Of a DNA stretch of 64,000 nucleotides, positions 1 through 8,973 are shown piece after piece. Every line of letters begins with the position of its first letter. Positions within the stretch are counted from its first letter, which is position 1. The notes below the pieces were generated by a model. The model did not search any database. It saw only the letters and a list, made by a program, of their open reading frames with translations, and was not told the DNA's origin. The stretch comes from Rhizosphaericola sp047606825. Its GTDB lineage: Bacteria > Bacteroidota > Bacteroidia > Chitinophagales > Chitinophagaceae. Location: positions 1 through 64,000 of the forward strand of contig JASGDY010000001.1 in assembly GCA_047606825.1 (NCBI GenBank), written 5' to 3'. The translations under genes and the position numbers were made by a program.

Positions 1-120
1 CACTTTTTGGCAAGGATGCGAAGAAAAACAAAATGCTACTCAAAGAGTATCGACAGGCTTAGAGAAGCAATGGCTATGCTAATATTGAAAAGAAATAATC
101 AATTAGATATACTTAATTAA
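1..120 (+). CDS. IS1-type transposase, C-terminal fragment
   Basis: The first frame is open from the window edge to a TAA at 118-120 and encodes 39 residues. The stretch ARMRRKTKCYSKS followed by a hydrophobic helix and a short tail resembles the end of IS1-family DDE transposases, which finish with an R-RKT-CYSKS pattern. The gene runs off the left edge, so I cannot tell whether it is intact. I did not find a convincing terminal inverted repeat in the next 120 bases. The family call rests on one short motif and is moderate. Confidence 0.5.
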   Translation, partial: HFLARMRRKTKCYSKSIDRLREAMAMLILKRNNQLDILN

Positions 121-243
121 CAATACCAGAAAAATAATATGGTCGCGCATTGCCGTCCCAAGGTGAAAAGGACAAAAACGTAGCATATCTATCCCAGCCA
201 ACATATATGCGTCCCTCTTGAGATTCTCTATTTTTTTCTGCTG

Positions 244-1314
244 CTATTGCGTTTCCTCGTTATTGCCGAAACCCTTTATTGACACATATTTTTCCCATTT
301 CTCAATCAACTGCTGCATGTCGTCCGGCAACGCGGAGTCGAACAGCATTTCCTTGCCTGTTTTGGGGTGGATGAAGCCGAGGCTTTTGGCATGTAGTGCG
401 ATGCGCGGGCATATTGCAAAACAGTTGTCGACAAACTGTTTGTATTTGCCATAGACCGTTCCTTTTAGGATTCTGTCGCCGCCATATTCCCCGTCGTTGA
501 AAAGCGTGTGCCCGATATGTTTCATGTGGACGCGTATCTGGTGGGTGCGTCCCGTTTCCAGCCGACATTCGACGACGGTCACGTAGTTGAGCCGTTCCAG
601 TACTGTCCAGTGGGTCACGGCGTGCTTGCCCGCATCGCCTTCGGGGAAAGGTGCGAATATTTTTCGGATGCGCGGATGACGGCCGATATTGGCTTCGACC
701 CTTCCCTCGTCGTCCTCTATATTGCCCCAGACCACTGCCACATAACGGCGGTGGACCGTGTGTGCAAAGAACTGTTTGGCCAAGTGTGCCGCCGCCTCGC
801 CGGTTTTTGCCAATACGATTAGTCCTGTTGTGTTTTTGTCGATGCGGTGCACCATACCAAAGCGCGGCAGACTGTCCTCGTCGGTGTTGATATTGTTTTT
901 CTGGAAATGGAAGGCGACCGCGTTGAGCAGGGTGCCCGTATAGTTGCCGATGCCGGGATGTACGACCATATTGGGTTTCTTGTTGACGACCAATACGGTA
1001 TCGTCTTCGTACACGATGTCCAGCGGGATGTCTTCGGGTACGACTTCGGTGGTTTCCGGTGCGGACAGGCTCATCAGTACGACTTCGTCGCCGGGATGCA
1101 CTTTGTAGTTGCTTTTGACCATTTTGCCGTTGACAGTGAGCAGTCCGATGGCGATATTCTGCTGCACCTTGTTGCGTGTCACGTTGGACAGTTTGGCGTG
1201 CAGCCACTTGTCGATACGCAAGAGTTCCTGGCCTGCATCGACGACGAAGCGTTTGCGCTCGTATAGTTCTTCCGTGTTTTCCTCCTGTTGGGTGATGTCT
1301 ATTGGCTCATCCAT
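244..1314 (-). CDS. RluA/RluD-family 23S rRNA pseudouridine synthase
   Basis: The protein has 356 residues, usual for the RluD branch. An S4 RNA-binding domain covers roughly residues 30-90 (LRIDKWLHAKL at the start). The synthase domain follows, with the catalytic motif HRIDKNTTG at 156-164, whose Asp159 is the expected nucleophile, and a TGRTHQIRVH motif near the C-terminus. RluD-type enzymes convert uridines of 23S rRNA helix 69 to pseudouridine; the exact target cannot be read from sequence. It is transcribed divergently from lipB. A promoter -7 box ends four bases before the ATG, which supports this start and suggests little or no leader. Confidence 0.9.
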   Translation of the reverse strand: MDEPIDITQQEENTEELYERKRFVVDAGQELLRIDKWLHAKLSNVTRNKVQQNIAIGLLTVNGKMVKSNYKVHPGDEVVLMSLSAPETTEVVPEDIPLDIVYEDDTVLVVNKKPNMVVHPGIGNYTGTLLNAVAFHFQKNNINTDEDSLPRFGMVHRIDKNTTGLIVLAKTGEAAAHLAKQFFAHTVHRRYVAVVWGNIEDDEGRVEANIGRHPRIRKIFAPFPEGDAGKHAVTHWTVLERLNYVTVVECRLETGRTHQIRVHMKHIGHTLFNDGEYGGDRILKGTVYGKYKQFVDNCFAICPRIALHAKSLGFIHPKTGKEMLFDSALPDDMQQLIEKWEKYVSIKGFGNNEETQ

Positions 1315-1318
1315 GCCG

Positions 1319-1326
1319 CAAATGTA
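1319..1326 (-). promoter_or_regulatory. -7 promoter box (TACATTTG) of the pseudouridine synthase
   Basis: On the minus strand this octamer matches the Bacteroidota -7 consensus TAnnTTTG exactly. It ends four bases before the ATG at 1314. I do not see a clear -33 TTTG partner. Confidence 0.55.
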
Positions 1327-1346
1327 CGGCTTGGCGATTTTAAACG

Positions 1347-1354
1347 TACTTTTG
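1347..1354 (+). promoter_or_regulatory. -7 promoter box (TACTTTTG) for lipB
   Basis: Exact match to TAnnTTTG on the plus strand, 79 bases before the lipB start and inside the divergent rluD/lipB intergenic region. The -33 element is not obvious. Confidence 0.4.
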
Positions 1355-1433
1355 TGTAAGTAAAAGGCAAAATCAAAAGTAAAAATGCCAAAAGCTATCA
1401 GCCGACGGCCAATAGCGATGTAAAAATAAATCG

Positions 1434-2144
1434 ATGAGCAGACAGGTTTTTTTTCAGGATCTGGGACAAAAAGAATACAAAGAGGTCTGGGACTACCAGG
1501 AAGCTTTGTTGAAAGCCAAAGTGGAACAAAAGACAGAAGCCCGGAAACATTCCGACCATCCCGATTATGCGGCGGCCGGCATTCGCAACGAGTTGTTGTT
1601 GGTGGAGCACCCTCTAGTGTACACGCTGGGCAAAACCGGACACGAGGAGAATGTATTGATTTCGGGTGAGGAGCGCGAGGAGCGCGGCATTGAATATTTC
1701 CATATTAACCGTGGCGGCGACATTACTTTCCATGGACCGGGTCAGATAGTGGGCTATCCCATATTGGACCTGGAACAGTTCAAATCCGACCTCGGCTGGT
1801 ACCTGCGCAGCTTGGAACAGGTGATTATCGACACGGTTGCGGAATATGGCATAGCGGCTGGGAGAAGCCCGGGCGAAACCGGCGTGTGGGTTGAACCCGA
1901 CCATACCCGAAAAATCTGTGCGATGGGCATCCGTTGCAGCCGCTGGGTCACCATGCATGGATTTGCACTGAACGTCAACACCGACCTCGATTATTTTAAC
2001 TTTATCGTTCCCTGCGGCATACAGGGCAAAGGGGCGACATCCATTGAAAAAGAGGTTGGGCACAAGGTCGACATCGAGGAAGTAAAAACCAAACTCAAAA
2101 AGCATTTTGAGAAAATTTTTGATGTCGAGATGATCATCGGCTGA
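1434..2144 (+). CDS. lipB: Octanoyltransferase LipB
   Basis: The 236-residue protein transfers the octanoyl group from octanoyl-ACP to lipoyl domains, the first step of lipoate cofactor synthesis. The family signature RGGDITFHGPGQ is at 93-104. The catalytic pair is present: Lys160 in RKICAMG and Cys194 in the PCGIQGKG motif. Length is close to family norm, with a slightly longer N-terminal segment (EARKHSDHPDYAAAGI) before the conserved LLLVEHPLVYTLGK block. It stands alone, divergent from the pseudouridine synthase, and no lipA is in the window. The start is the first ATG that keeps the conserved N-terminus. Confidence 0.95.
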   Translation: MSRQVFFQDLGQKEYKEVWDYQEALLKAKVEQKTEARKHSDHPDYAAAGIRNELLLVEHPLVYTLGKTGHEENVLISGEEREERGIEYFHINRGGDITFHGPGQIVGYPILDLEQFKSDLGWYLRSLEQVIIDTVAEYGIAAGRSPGETGVWVEPDHTRKICAMGIRCSRWVTMHGFALNVNTDLDYFNFIVPCGIQGKGATSIEKEVGHKVDIEEVKTKLKKHFEKIFDVEMIIG

Positions 2145-2511
2145 CGTTGCCCAAACAAACTATAAAAAATTTTTCTTCTTCGGAAGGCCGTCAATGTGTG
2201 GAAACAACGATGCATTGACTATAAAACCAACCTGCTTATATATTTTCCCATTTGTTTTTCCAAAGGTCAGTCATTTTTGGCATGGATGGGATTGCTTTGC
2301 TTTGCTTTGCTTCCTCCTCTCTGGCACACCGTGCTTTCTCAGATATCTGCGTTCGCAGTTTCGTTGCGGGGCGAATAGCTGTGTATTATCAAATCTTTAA
2401 CGAATTGATACGAATATATTAAGCTTTTTTCAACTGATGTCCCGTGTCATGAGTTTGTCCATTTTTGTGCCGTTAAATGTTTTTTCACATTAATTCTTAA
2501 AGACATCAATA
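2145..2511. other. Intergenic region upstream of susC
   Basis: No supportable gene. It should hold the susCD promoter, but I find no clean TAnnTTTG box; the stretch just before susC is T-rich. Small open frames here look random. Confidence 0.5.
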
Positions 2512-5500
2512 ATGGACTACCGGTTTGATTTTAAAGTTGGATATGCTTTTCTGACCCTGTTGCTTCTGTTGTCCGCCTCCCTGTCGAAAGCCCAGATGTC
2601 CAGCGTCAAGGGGATTGTAAAGGATGAGCAGGCACTGCCTCTGCAAGGAGCAAGTGTACGGGAGGCAGGAACCAACAACATCGTGGAGACGGACTCTTTG
2701 GGACGGTTTTCCATCAACCTGAAAAGTGCCAACGATTCCATCACAGTTACCTACGTCAGCAAACTCTCTAGGACTGTATTGGCAAACGGGCAGCAGTTTC
2801 TAGACATTACATTGGTCGCCAATGCCAATTCCCCGCTTCAGGAGATTGTGGTAACGGCTCTTGGCGTCAAGAGGGCCGAACGTAACATTGGCTACAGTAT
2901 GCAGACCGTTAAAGGTGAAGACCTGGTCAAGGCACGCGAACCAAGTGCGCTTGCCGGTCTTGCGGGTAAGGTTTCCGGTCTCTCCGTTGGACCTTCTGCG
3001 GAAATGGTCGGTCGTCCCCAGATTGTACTGCGCGGCAACAAAGACATTATGTACGTCGTTGACGGTGTCCCGGTCAATTCTGACGGTTGGAATCTCAGCC
3101 CCGACGATATCGAGACTTATACGGTCCTGAAAGGTCCCAATGCAGCTGCGCTCTATGGTTTCCGTGGACAGAATGGTGCCATCGTCATCACGACTAAGCG
3201 CGGTTCCAAAAGGAAATGGGAAGTCAATTTCAACAGCAGCAACATGTTGGAGTCCGGGTTTCTCGCCAGGCCTCATGCCCAGACAGAATATGGACGAGGC
3301 AACAACTACCAGTACGATTGGGGCGATCAACTATACAATACGCAACGTCTGAGTATATGGGGTCCTAAAATGGACGGCCAGCTTGTAAAACAATACAACA
3401 GTCCCTATGACGAGTCAACCGGGACACGTACAGCCACGGCATATACCGTAAAAAACACGGACAACCTCAGTACGTTTTTGGAAGCTGGTTTTTTGTCCAC
3501 CAACAACATTTCCGCAGCCGCCAGTGGCGATAACTATGACATCAGGATGTCCTATTCGCACACTTACCAAAAAGGTATAATCCCCAATACAAAACTCAAC
3601 ATCGACAATCTCAACCTAATGCTCAACTATAAGTTCAGCAAGAAATTGAGTGCGGAGGCTAACCTGAATTTCAATGCCCAGTACACACCCAATATTCCTG
3701 ATGTTACCTACGGCCCGAATAGCATTATCTATGAGTTTGGTGTTTATGGTCATGCGGCTTATGATGTCCGGGACCTGAAGGATTACTGGAAAGGTCCGAC
3801 CGGGGTGAGCGGCCTCATGCAATATTCCGAAAACTATGGACGTGACAACAACCCTTATTTCCAAGCTTACAATTGGCTGCGCGGGCATTACAAAACGGAC
3901 GTCTATGGTTATCTCAAATTGAATTACAAGTTCAACGATGACCTCAACCTAAGCTTAAGGACCCAAGTTACCACATGGGACCAAGACCGGACAGAAAAAG
4001 TCCCCGTCTCCGCCATATTGAATACCTACCTCTCTTGGTACACTTTCGGTTCGTATAACGGTGACTTCCGGGAAGACAAACGTAATTCGATTGAAAACAA
4101 TACGGATCTATTGTTGACTTACAACAAAAAATTCGGGGATTGGAAACTAAATGCCTTGGCAGGTGGCAGTTGGCGCTCCTTTAAGTTCAATTCGACGTGG
4201 GCTACGACACGCAACCTTTCGGTGCCCTGGGTCTATAATTTCCAAAACTCGCAGGGGTCGGTGTATAGCTACAGTTTCAATTCCAACATGATGGTCTACA
4301 GTGGTTATTACAGTGCGGACTTGGGATACAGCAAATATTTCTCCTTGTCCACCACCGGCCGTGTGGATCACCTGTCCACCTTATCGAAAGGAAACAGGAC
4401 ATTTTTCTATCCTTCAGTCACGTTGAGTTCCGTGTTGTCAGATTATATACAACTGCCGGACGCTGTTTCCTTGCTTAAACTGAGGGCTTCTTTTGCCGAT
4501 GTGAAAAGCGGCTTGACACAGGCTACCATACCTACGGCCTATTACATGACCAACGGTAAGACCACCAATGCCGGTGTGATTGGATATGGCGACGAGCTGT
4601 ACTCGTCCTATGACGGTCCTTCTTATGGCAACCAGGTGGGATATTCTGCCGTTTCGTACTACAATGGTACTGCGTCGGTTAGTTATTCGTCTACCATTGC
4701 CAACGCTGCCCTGAAACCGGCAGACAACAAATCCTATGAAGGCGGTTTAGACCTTCGTTTGCTTAACAATCGTATCGGCTTGAGCGCTACTTATTTTATC
4801 AGCGATGCGGGACCACAGATATATGCGTTTCCGACTGCCATATCTTCCACGTATTCCGCTTCCAATGTCAACGGTGTCACCACCCGCAAGAAAGGCTGGG
4901 AATTGCAGTTGAACGCTTCCCCTTTGAAAAACCCCGATGGCCTGAACTGGGACATCACGGTCAACTGGTCGACCTATAAGGAAACATTGAAAGAAATATA
5001 CGGAGATGCAACGGAGCTGCCTTTGTACAACAACCCAAGTGGAAATTCCAGCGTCACCACGGAACATGACTATAAGGTCGGAGAGCGGATGGATGCCTAC
5101 TATGGTAGTGGCTTTGTCCGTACGACAGACGGGCAGATTGTCTATAGTTCATCTGGGCTTCCGATGTCGACCGGAACGTCCGAAAGCGACAAGAAATTTC
5201 TGGGATATATGAACCCCGATTTCAGCTTTGGCATCAACAACAGTTTTAATTACAAGAACTTCAGCTTCAGCTTCCAGTTTGACGGACGTATAGGCGGCAA
5301 GATATATGACAGGGTCTATGTCCAGATGGTCAACGCCGGTACGTCACAAGAATCTGTGCAAGGTGCCTTGGGCGCGGCGCGTCTCGCGGAATGGCAAAGT
5401 ACCAGTAGCGGTACGACCACGGCCACGGCGGCTTACGTAGGACAAGGTGTGGTGCCCAATTCTACGACCGGTATGACGATTGTCAATGGTGTCATTACCA

Positions 5501-5871
5501 ATTCCTCGGACTACACCTTTACGGCTAATACGCAGGCGGTTACGGTACAGAACTATATGTCCAACGGTATTTCAGGGGGAAACTCCATCGATGAAAATTA
5601 CATGATCAGCCGCAGCTACGCCAAATTGCGTGAGGTCACCATTGGATATAGATTGCCTGCTTCTTTGTTGAAAAAGGGGTTTATAAAAGGTGCTTCAGTT
5701 GCGCTTATTGGACGTAACCTGTTGTATTTCGCCGCACGTAAGGATTTTGATATAGACCAGTATGCTAGCGGCTACAATTTTGCGGACAACTCGCTCTCTG
5801 GCACATCCACTACAGGACTCCAAAGTCCGACCACTAGAAGATATGGTATCAATATCAATCTTACTTTTTAA
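2512..5871 (+). CDS. SusC/RagA-family TonB-linked outer-membrane transporter
   Basis: 1119 residues, within the SusC size range. A signal peptide (about residues 1-28, ending SLSKAQ) is followed by a carboxypeptidase-D-like regulatory domain (about 31-110), a TonB plug domain (about 113-230, with MYVVDGVPV and an LKGPNAAALYG motif), and a long beta-barrel ending in an aromatic residue (NLTF). SusC proteins form the barrel of a pedal-bin complex with SusD and import glycans or peptides using TonB energy. susD follows after 24 bases, so they are certainly one operon. No glycoside hydrolase, anti-sigma or hybrid sensor gene is adjacent, so the substrate cannot be inferred. Confidence 0.93.
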   Translation: MDYRFDFKVGYAFLTLLLLLSASLSKAQMSSVKGIVKDEQALPLQGASVREAGTNNIVETDSLGRFSINLKSANDSITVTYVSKLSRTVLANGQQFLDITLVANANSPLQEIVVTALGVKRAERNIGYSMQTVKGEDLVKAREPSALAGLAGKVSGLSVGPSAEMVGRPQIVLRGNKDIMYVVDGVPVNSDGWNLSPDDIETYTVLKGPNAAALYGFRGQNGAIVITTKRGSKRKWEVNFNSSNMLESGFLARPHAQTEYGRGNNYQYDWGDQLYNTQRLSIWGPKMDGQLVKQYNSPYDESTGTRTATAYTVKNTDNLSTFLEAGFLSTNNISAAASGDNYDIRMSYSHTYQKGIIPNTKLNIDNLNLMLNYKFSKKLSAEANLNFNAQYTPNIPDVTYGPNSIIYEFGVYGHAAYDVRDLKDYWKGPTGVSGLMQYSENYGRDNNPYFQAYNWLRGHYKTDVYGYLKLNYKFNDDLNLSLRTQVTTWDQDRTEKVPVSAILNTYLSWYTFGSYNGDFREDKRNSIENNTDLLLTYNKKFGDWKLNALAGGSWRSFKFNSTWATTRNLSVPWVYNFQNSQGSVYSYSFNSNMMVYSGYYSADLGYSKYFSLSTTGRVDHLSTLSKGNRTFFYPSVTLSSVLSDYIQLPDAVSLLKLRASFADVKSGLTQATIPTAYYMTNGKTTNAGVIGYGDELYSSYDGPSYGNQVGYSAVSYYNGTASVSYSSTIANAALKPADNKSYEGGLDLRLLNNRIGLSATYFISDAGPQIYAFPTAISSTYSASNVNGVTTRKKGWELQLNASPLKNPDGLNWDITVNWSTYKETLKEIYGDATELPLYNNPSGNSSVTTEHDYKVGERMDAYYGSGFVRTTDGQIVYSSSGLPMSTGTSESDKKFLGYMNPDFSFGINNSFNYKNFSFSFQFDGRIGGKIYDRVYVQMVNAGTSQESVQGALGAARLAEWQSTSSGTTTATAAYVGQGVVPNSTTGMTIVNGVITNSSDYTFTANTQAVTVQNYMSNGISGGNSIDENYMISRSYAKLREVTIGYRLPASLLKKGFIKGASVALIGRNLLYFAARKDFDIDQYASGYNFADNSLSGTSTTGLQSPTTRRYGININLTF

Positions 5872-5895
5872 TTCATTATTAATAAGCGTATAAAA

Positions 5896-7536
5896 ATGAA
5901 ACTCAAAAATATTCTAACTGGACTGAGCCTGGCAGCAGTGCTTGTCGGTTGCCAAAAAGGAGACCTTACGTCAAATCCCAATTTAGGGAGCAGCGCATCT
6001 TCCACCTTGTTGTTAAATGCCATCACCGTGCGTATGGCCGCCGGCGGTGGTGCTGTCCTCAATGCGGCAGGTGCTACTACGTCGGAGACAGGGGCCGTGC
6101 CCGAGATACTGACAGGAGGTGTTTATAAATACGACCAGTATTATCTGTCCAACTATTCCTATTACTGGGGTACCAACACTTATACATGGTCTTATTCCGC
6201 TACGCAGTACGACATGCTAAAGTATGTAGATCTGCTTGAGGAACAGGCCGCCGTGCAATTTTCATCGGCACCTACCACCAACATATATGCGGGACTTGCC
6301 AAGTTTTTCCGTGCCTACGCCTATATATGGTTGACACAGCGCGTCGGGGACATACCCACGACGGGAAGCGAGGACAATTTACAACCGGAGTACACCACAC
6401 AGAAAGAAGTGTACAGAACCAGTCTGGCGCTTCTTGATTCCGCCAATACCATTATTGGTAATCTGATAAGCACTAGCAGCACGATTAGCGAAAGTACCGT
6501 CGTGGACGAGTCCGGCGATATTTTTGGATTGACCTACCTGCAATGGCAGAAAACCATCAACGCCTACAGGATCAGGACACTTATCTCCCTAAGCAAACGG
6601 GCCGATGATGACGATGGAACTGATTTGGGCATTAAAGACCAGTTTGCCACCATCATCAATGACGCTACCACTTACCCATTGCCAACGTCCAATTCGGACA
6701 ACTTGGTGTTCAAGTACAATTCCACAAACTACTACCCGCTATACCAGAATGCCTACAATATGTACATCAATATCTGTAAGACATATCTGGATTTGACAAC
6801 GGCCAACGAAGACCCTCGTACTTTTGCGGTGGCTACACCCGCCAGCCAACAGCTTGATAACGGGAAAACAATTTCCGATTTTGCAGCCTACCAAGGCGCG
6901 GATGCCAACGACGGGATTTCAACATTGTACACAGAGTCGGCATCCGGTGCCTATTCTTTCTTCAACTATAACCGCTATTTTACTTCCTCCCTAGGTACAA
7001 CTGTCTCAAGTACGGATGCGACGCCTGAGCCGTACATATTGATTGGTTATCCCGAATTGTGTTTTAACATAGCTGAGGGCATCAACCGTGGTTGGGCTTC
7101 CGGTGACGCTGCAAGCTGGTATGTCAATGGTATCGATGCATCCCTTGAACTATACGGTTTGACGGACGGAGGTTCGTATAACGTTTCTGACAGTGCGGGT
7201 AATTCCCTCGGTTCCGTCACGGTTGACATCACAACCTTCGAAAATAATGTAGCCTATCTGGGCAGTACCGACGGGCTTCAGCAGATATTGGAACAAAAAT
7301 ACGTCGCCATGTTTATGAACTCTGGTTGGGAAGCCTATTACAACTGGCGGCGTACCGGTTATCCGTCTTTTTCGGAAGGGGGATCGGGTATTGGCACCTC
7401 TGGCTATACGATACCGCGCCGTTGGCAGTATCCTAGTTCCGAACAGACCGAAAACGCCACTAATTACCAGTCTGCCATCCAGTCCCAGTTTGGTGGTAGT
7501 GACGATGTTACCGCGGACATGTGGCTTACCAAATAA
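5896..7536 (+). CDS. SusD/RagB-family surface lipoprotein
   Basis: 546 residues with a lipoprotein signal; the lipobox LVGC places the lipidated Cys at residue 19. The helical TPR-like core shows typical SusD features: an early LTSNPN stretch, a YDMLKYVDLL helix, YAGLAKFFRAYAYIWL, and a C-terminal segment with NWRRTGYP. SusD is the lid that captures substrate over the SusC barrel at the cell surface. It lies 24 bases behind susC and about 65 bases before the phosphatase gene, so the three are probably cotranscribed. This looks like the SusD-like-2 variety (PF12771), but I could not check that. Confidence 0.9.
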   Translation: MKLKNILTGLSLAAVLVGCQKGDLTSNPNLGSSASSTLLLNAITVRMAAGGGAVLNAAGATTSETGAVPEILTGGVYKYDQYYLSNYSYYWGTNTYTWSYSATQYDMLKYVDLLEEQAAVQFSSAPTTNIYAGLAKFFRAYAYIWLTQRVGDIPTTGSEDNLQPEYTTQKEVYRTSLALLDSANTIIGNLISTSSTISESTVVDESGDIFGLTYLQWQKTINAYRIRTLISLSKRADDDDGTDLGIKDQFATIINDATTYPLPTSNSDNLVFKYNSTNYYPLYQNAYNMYINICKTYLDLTTANEDPRTFAVATPASQQLDNGKTISDFAAYQGADANDGISTLYTESASGAYSFFNYNRYFTSSLGTTVSSTDATPEPYILIGYPELCFNIAEGINRGWASGDAASWYVNGIDASLELYGLTDGGSYNVSDSAGNSLGSVTVDITTFENNVAYLGSTDGLQQILEQKYVAMFMNSGWEAYYNWRRTGYPSFSEGGSGIGTSGYTIPRRWQYPSSEQTENATNYQSAIQSQFGGSDDVTADMWLTK

Positions 7537-7601
7537 GAAAATAGGAGCCGTTGGGGCTATCATACCACTTCGTATTTTTCACTCAAATAATCTCGTATCT
7601 A

Positions 7602-8423
7602 ATGAAAGGACTATTTTTTATGCCTTTGGCTTTCTTGGTTTATATCAATACCAATGCTCAGATTGCCGATAGTGCCAAAAGGGAAATAAAACTCGCCGGT
7701 GCCGCCAACTTTAGGGATCTGGGCGGTTATGCCACCACCGATGGTCACCATGTAAAGTGGGGAAAAATATACCGTTCGGCGGCACTCAACGCACTTACGG
7801 AGGAGGATCTTAGAAAACTAAAGTCGCTTAACATCTCGATCGATGCCGATTTCAGAGGGCCTTACGAGGTGGGCCTCGCACCGGACAAAATACCGGATGG
7901 AACGCACAGGATATCGCTCCCTGCCGGAAGTGAAGAGACGGGGACTCTGGGCGGCATGAAGAAAATGCTGGCTGCCCGCGACAAGGATTCCGCAATGGTC
8001 GCTTTCTATTCCAATACCCAGGTTTTTAGAGACCGTTACAAACCTGTTTTTGAGGAACTGTTGCGTATCTCGCCCGACAGCGCACTTCTCTTCCACTGCT
8101 CGGCGGGCAAGGATCGTACTGGCATGGCGGCGGCGTTGGTATTGTATGCGTTGGGTGTGCCCGAAAACACTATTATGGAGGACTATCTTGCAAGTAACTA
8201 TTACCGGAAAGCAGTCATACAAAAAGACTCTGCCCAGATGGTGGATCGTTTTGGCATTGCTCCAGATGCTGCAAAAGGTTTGGCTGGCGTAAAAAAGGAA
8301 TACCTAATCGCTTCTTATCAGGCCATTACAGAAAAATATGGCAGTATCAACAATTTCCTGAGGACGGAAATCGGGTTGGACGAGGAAAAAATACATTTGC
8401 TCAGAACTAAATTCCTCGAATAA
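7602..8423 (+). CDS. Secreted tyrosine-protein phosphatase (Y_phosphatase3 type)
   Basis: 273 residues from the ATG at 7602; an upstream in-frame ATG at 7551 would add 17 residues ahead of the signal peptide and is unlikely. The signal peptide runs to about residue 20 (YINTNAQ). The family N-terminus GAANFRDLGGY is at 34-43, and the P-loop HCSAGKDRTG at 165-174 carries nucleophile Cys166 and Arg172. Such enzymes dephosphorylate tyrosine or phosphoinositide substrates; here it would act in the periplasm or outside. It follows susD by about 65 bases and probably shares its transcript, which is an unusual partner for a SusCD pair. Confidence 0.88.
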   Translation: MKGLFFMPLAFLVYINTNAQIADSAKREIKLAGAANFRDLGGYATTDGHHVKWGKIYRSAALNALTEEDLRKLKSLNISIDADFRGPYEVGLAPDKIPDGTHRISLPAGSEETGTLGGMKKMLAARDKDSAMVAFYSNTQVFRDRYKPVFEELLRISPDSALLFHCSAGKDRTGMAAALVLYALGVPENTIMEDYLASNYYRKAVIQKDSAQMVDRFGIAPDAAKGLAGVKKEYLIASYQAITEKYGSINNFLRTEIGLDEEKIHLLRTKFLE

Positions 8424-8476
8424 AATAAAAGAAGGTAGACTACTGAAAAATAATTAGTGAAACGCCACAAGGCTTC

Positions 8477-8609
8477 GAAGCTGTTTGAGTTATTTATTTT
8501 CTTCCCGCACAGTCCCCGCCGCGGCGGGGACTGTGCGGGAAGGCACACACGTTTTTATGTCTTGGAAGCATATAAAACCTAACGAAAAACTTAACTCAAA
8601 AACAGGCTC
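8477..8609 (+). repeat. MITE-like palindromic element, copy A
   Basis: A 133-bp element with imperfect terminal inverted repeats: left GAAGCTGTTTGAGTTA, right TTAACTCAAAAACAGGCTC. A GC-rich palindrome (CCCGCACAGTCCCCGCCG and its complement) lies in the left half. The right half holds the unit TTTTTATGTCTTGGAAGCAT. Nearly identical copies lie at 25973-26107 (reverse) and 36542-36675. The copies differ by scattered substitutions, so none is very recent. It contains no reading frame of note. It may also end the susCD-phosphatase transcript. Confidence 0.85.
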
Positions 8610-8629
8610 TTAATAGCGTAAAGGATTTG

Positions 8630-8667
8630 AAAAAAGGTTTATGAAACGTGTTTCATAAACCTTTTTT
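8630..8667. terminator. Perfect hairpin, likely bidirectional terminator
   Basis: An 18-bp perfect stem (8630-8647 pairs with 8650-8667) with a two-base loop, starting with six A and ending with six T, so a U-tract forms on either strand. It lies 200 bases after the phosphatase gene and before the DUF6660 gene. Confidence 0.6.
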
Positions 8668-8959
8668 CTGTCCTTGATGCTTGTTGAGAATCTCCGATAA
8701 GGTTCTATGGAAACAACAGTTGCAACCTAGCGCAAGTGTTGGATGTTTTACCCAAAACAGGAGCGTATTTACCTTCCGTGAGAATCGTTCGGGTTTTTAT
8801 TTTTAGAAAATAGTGGTCTGAGCCACAACGTTATGTCAGTGTCCTTGTGTTTGTCCCACAGATGGCACGGATTGGCACAGATATAATGCATCTGTGGTTC
8901 TCTGTGACATCCGTGAGCAAACTAATACCCCACAACAGCTATCCGATGGTAAACATTCC

Positions 8960-8967
8960 TATATTTG
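8960..8967 (+). promoter_or_regulatory. -7 promoter box (TATATTTG) of the DUF6660 gene
   Basis: Exact TAnnTTTG match ending six bases before the ATG at 8974. No clear -33 box was seen. The 290 bases upstream, back to the hairpin, hold no other recognisable feature. Confidence 0.55.
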
Positions 8968-8973
8968 CGGGAT

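Noticed and set aside
302..1207. Arg/Gln-rich minus-strand frame inside the pseudouridine synthase gene
   Set aside because: Low-complexity composition typical of an out-of-frame translation; the overlapping frame has all catalytic motifs.
8477..8609. MITE-like element as a simple terminator only
   Set aside because: The central hairpin could terminate, but the conserved second half and terminal inverted repeats shared by three copies need another explanation.
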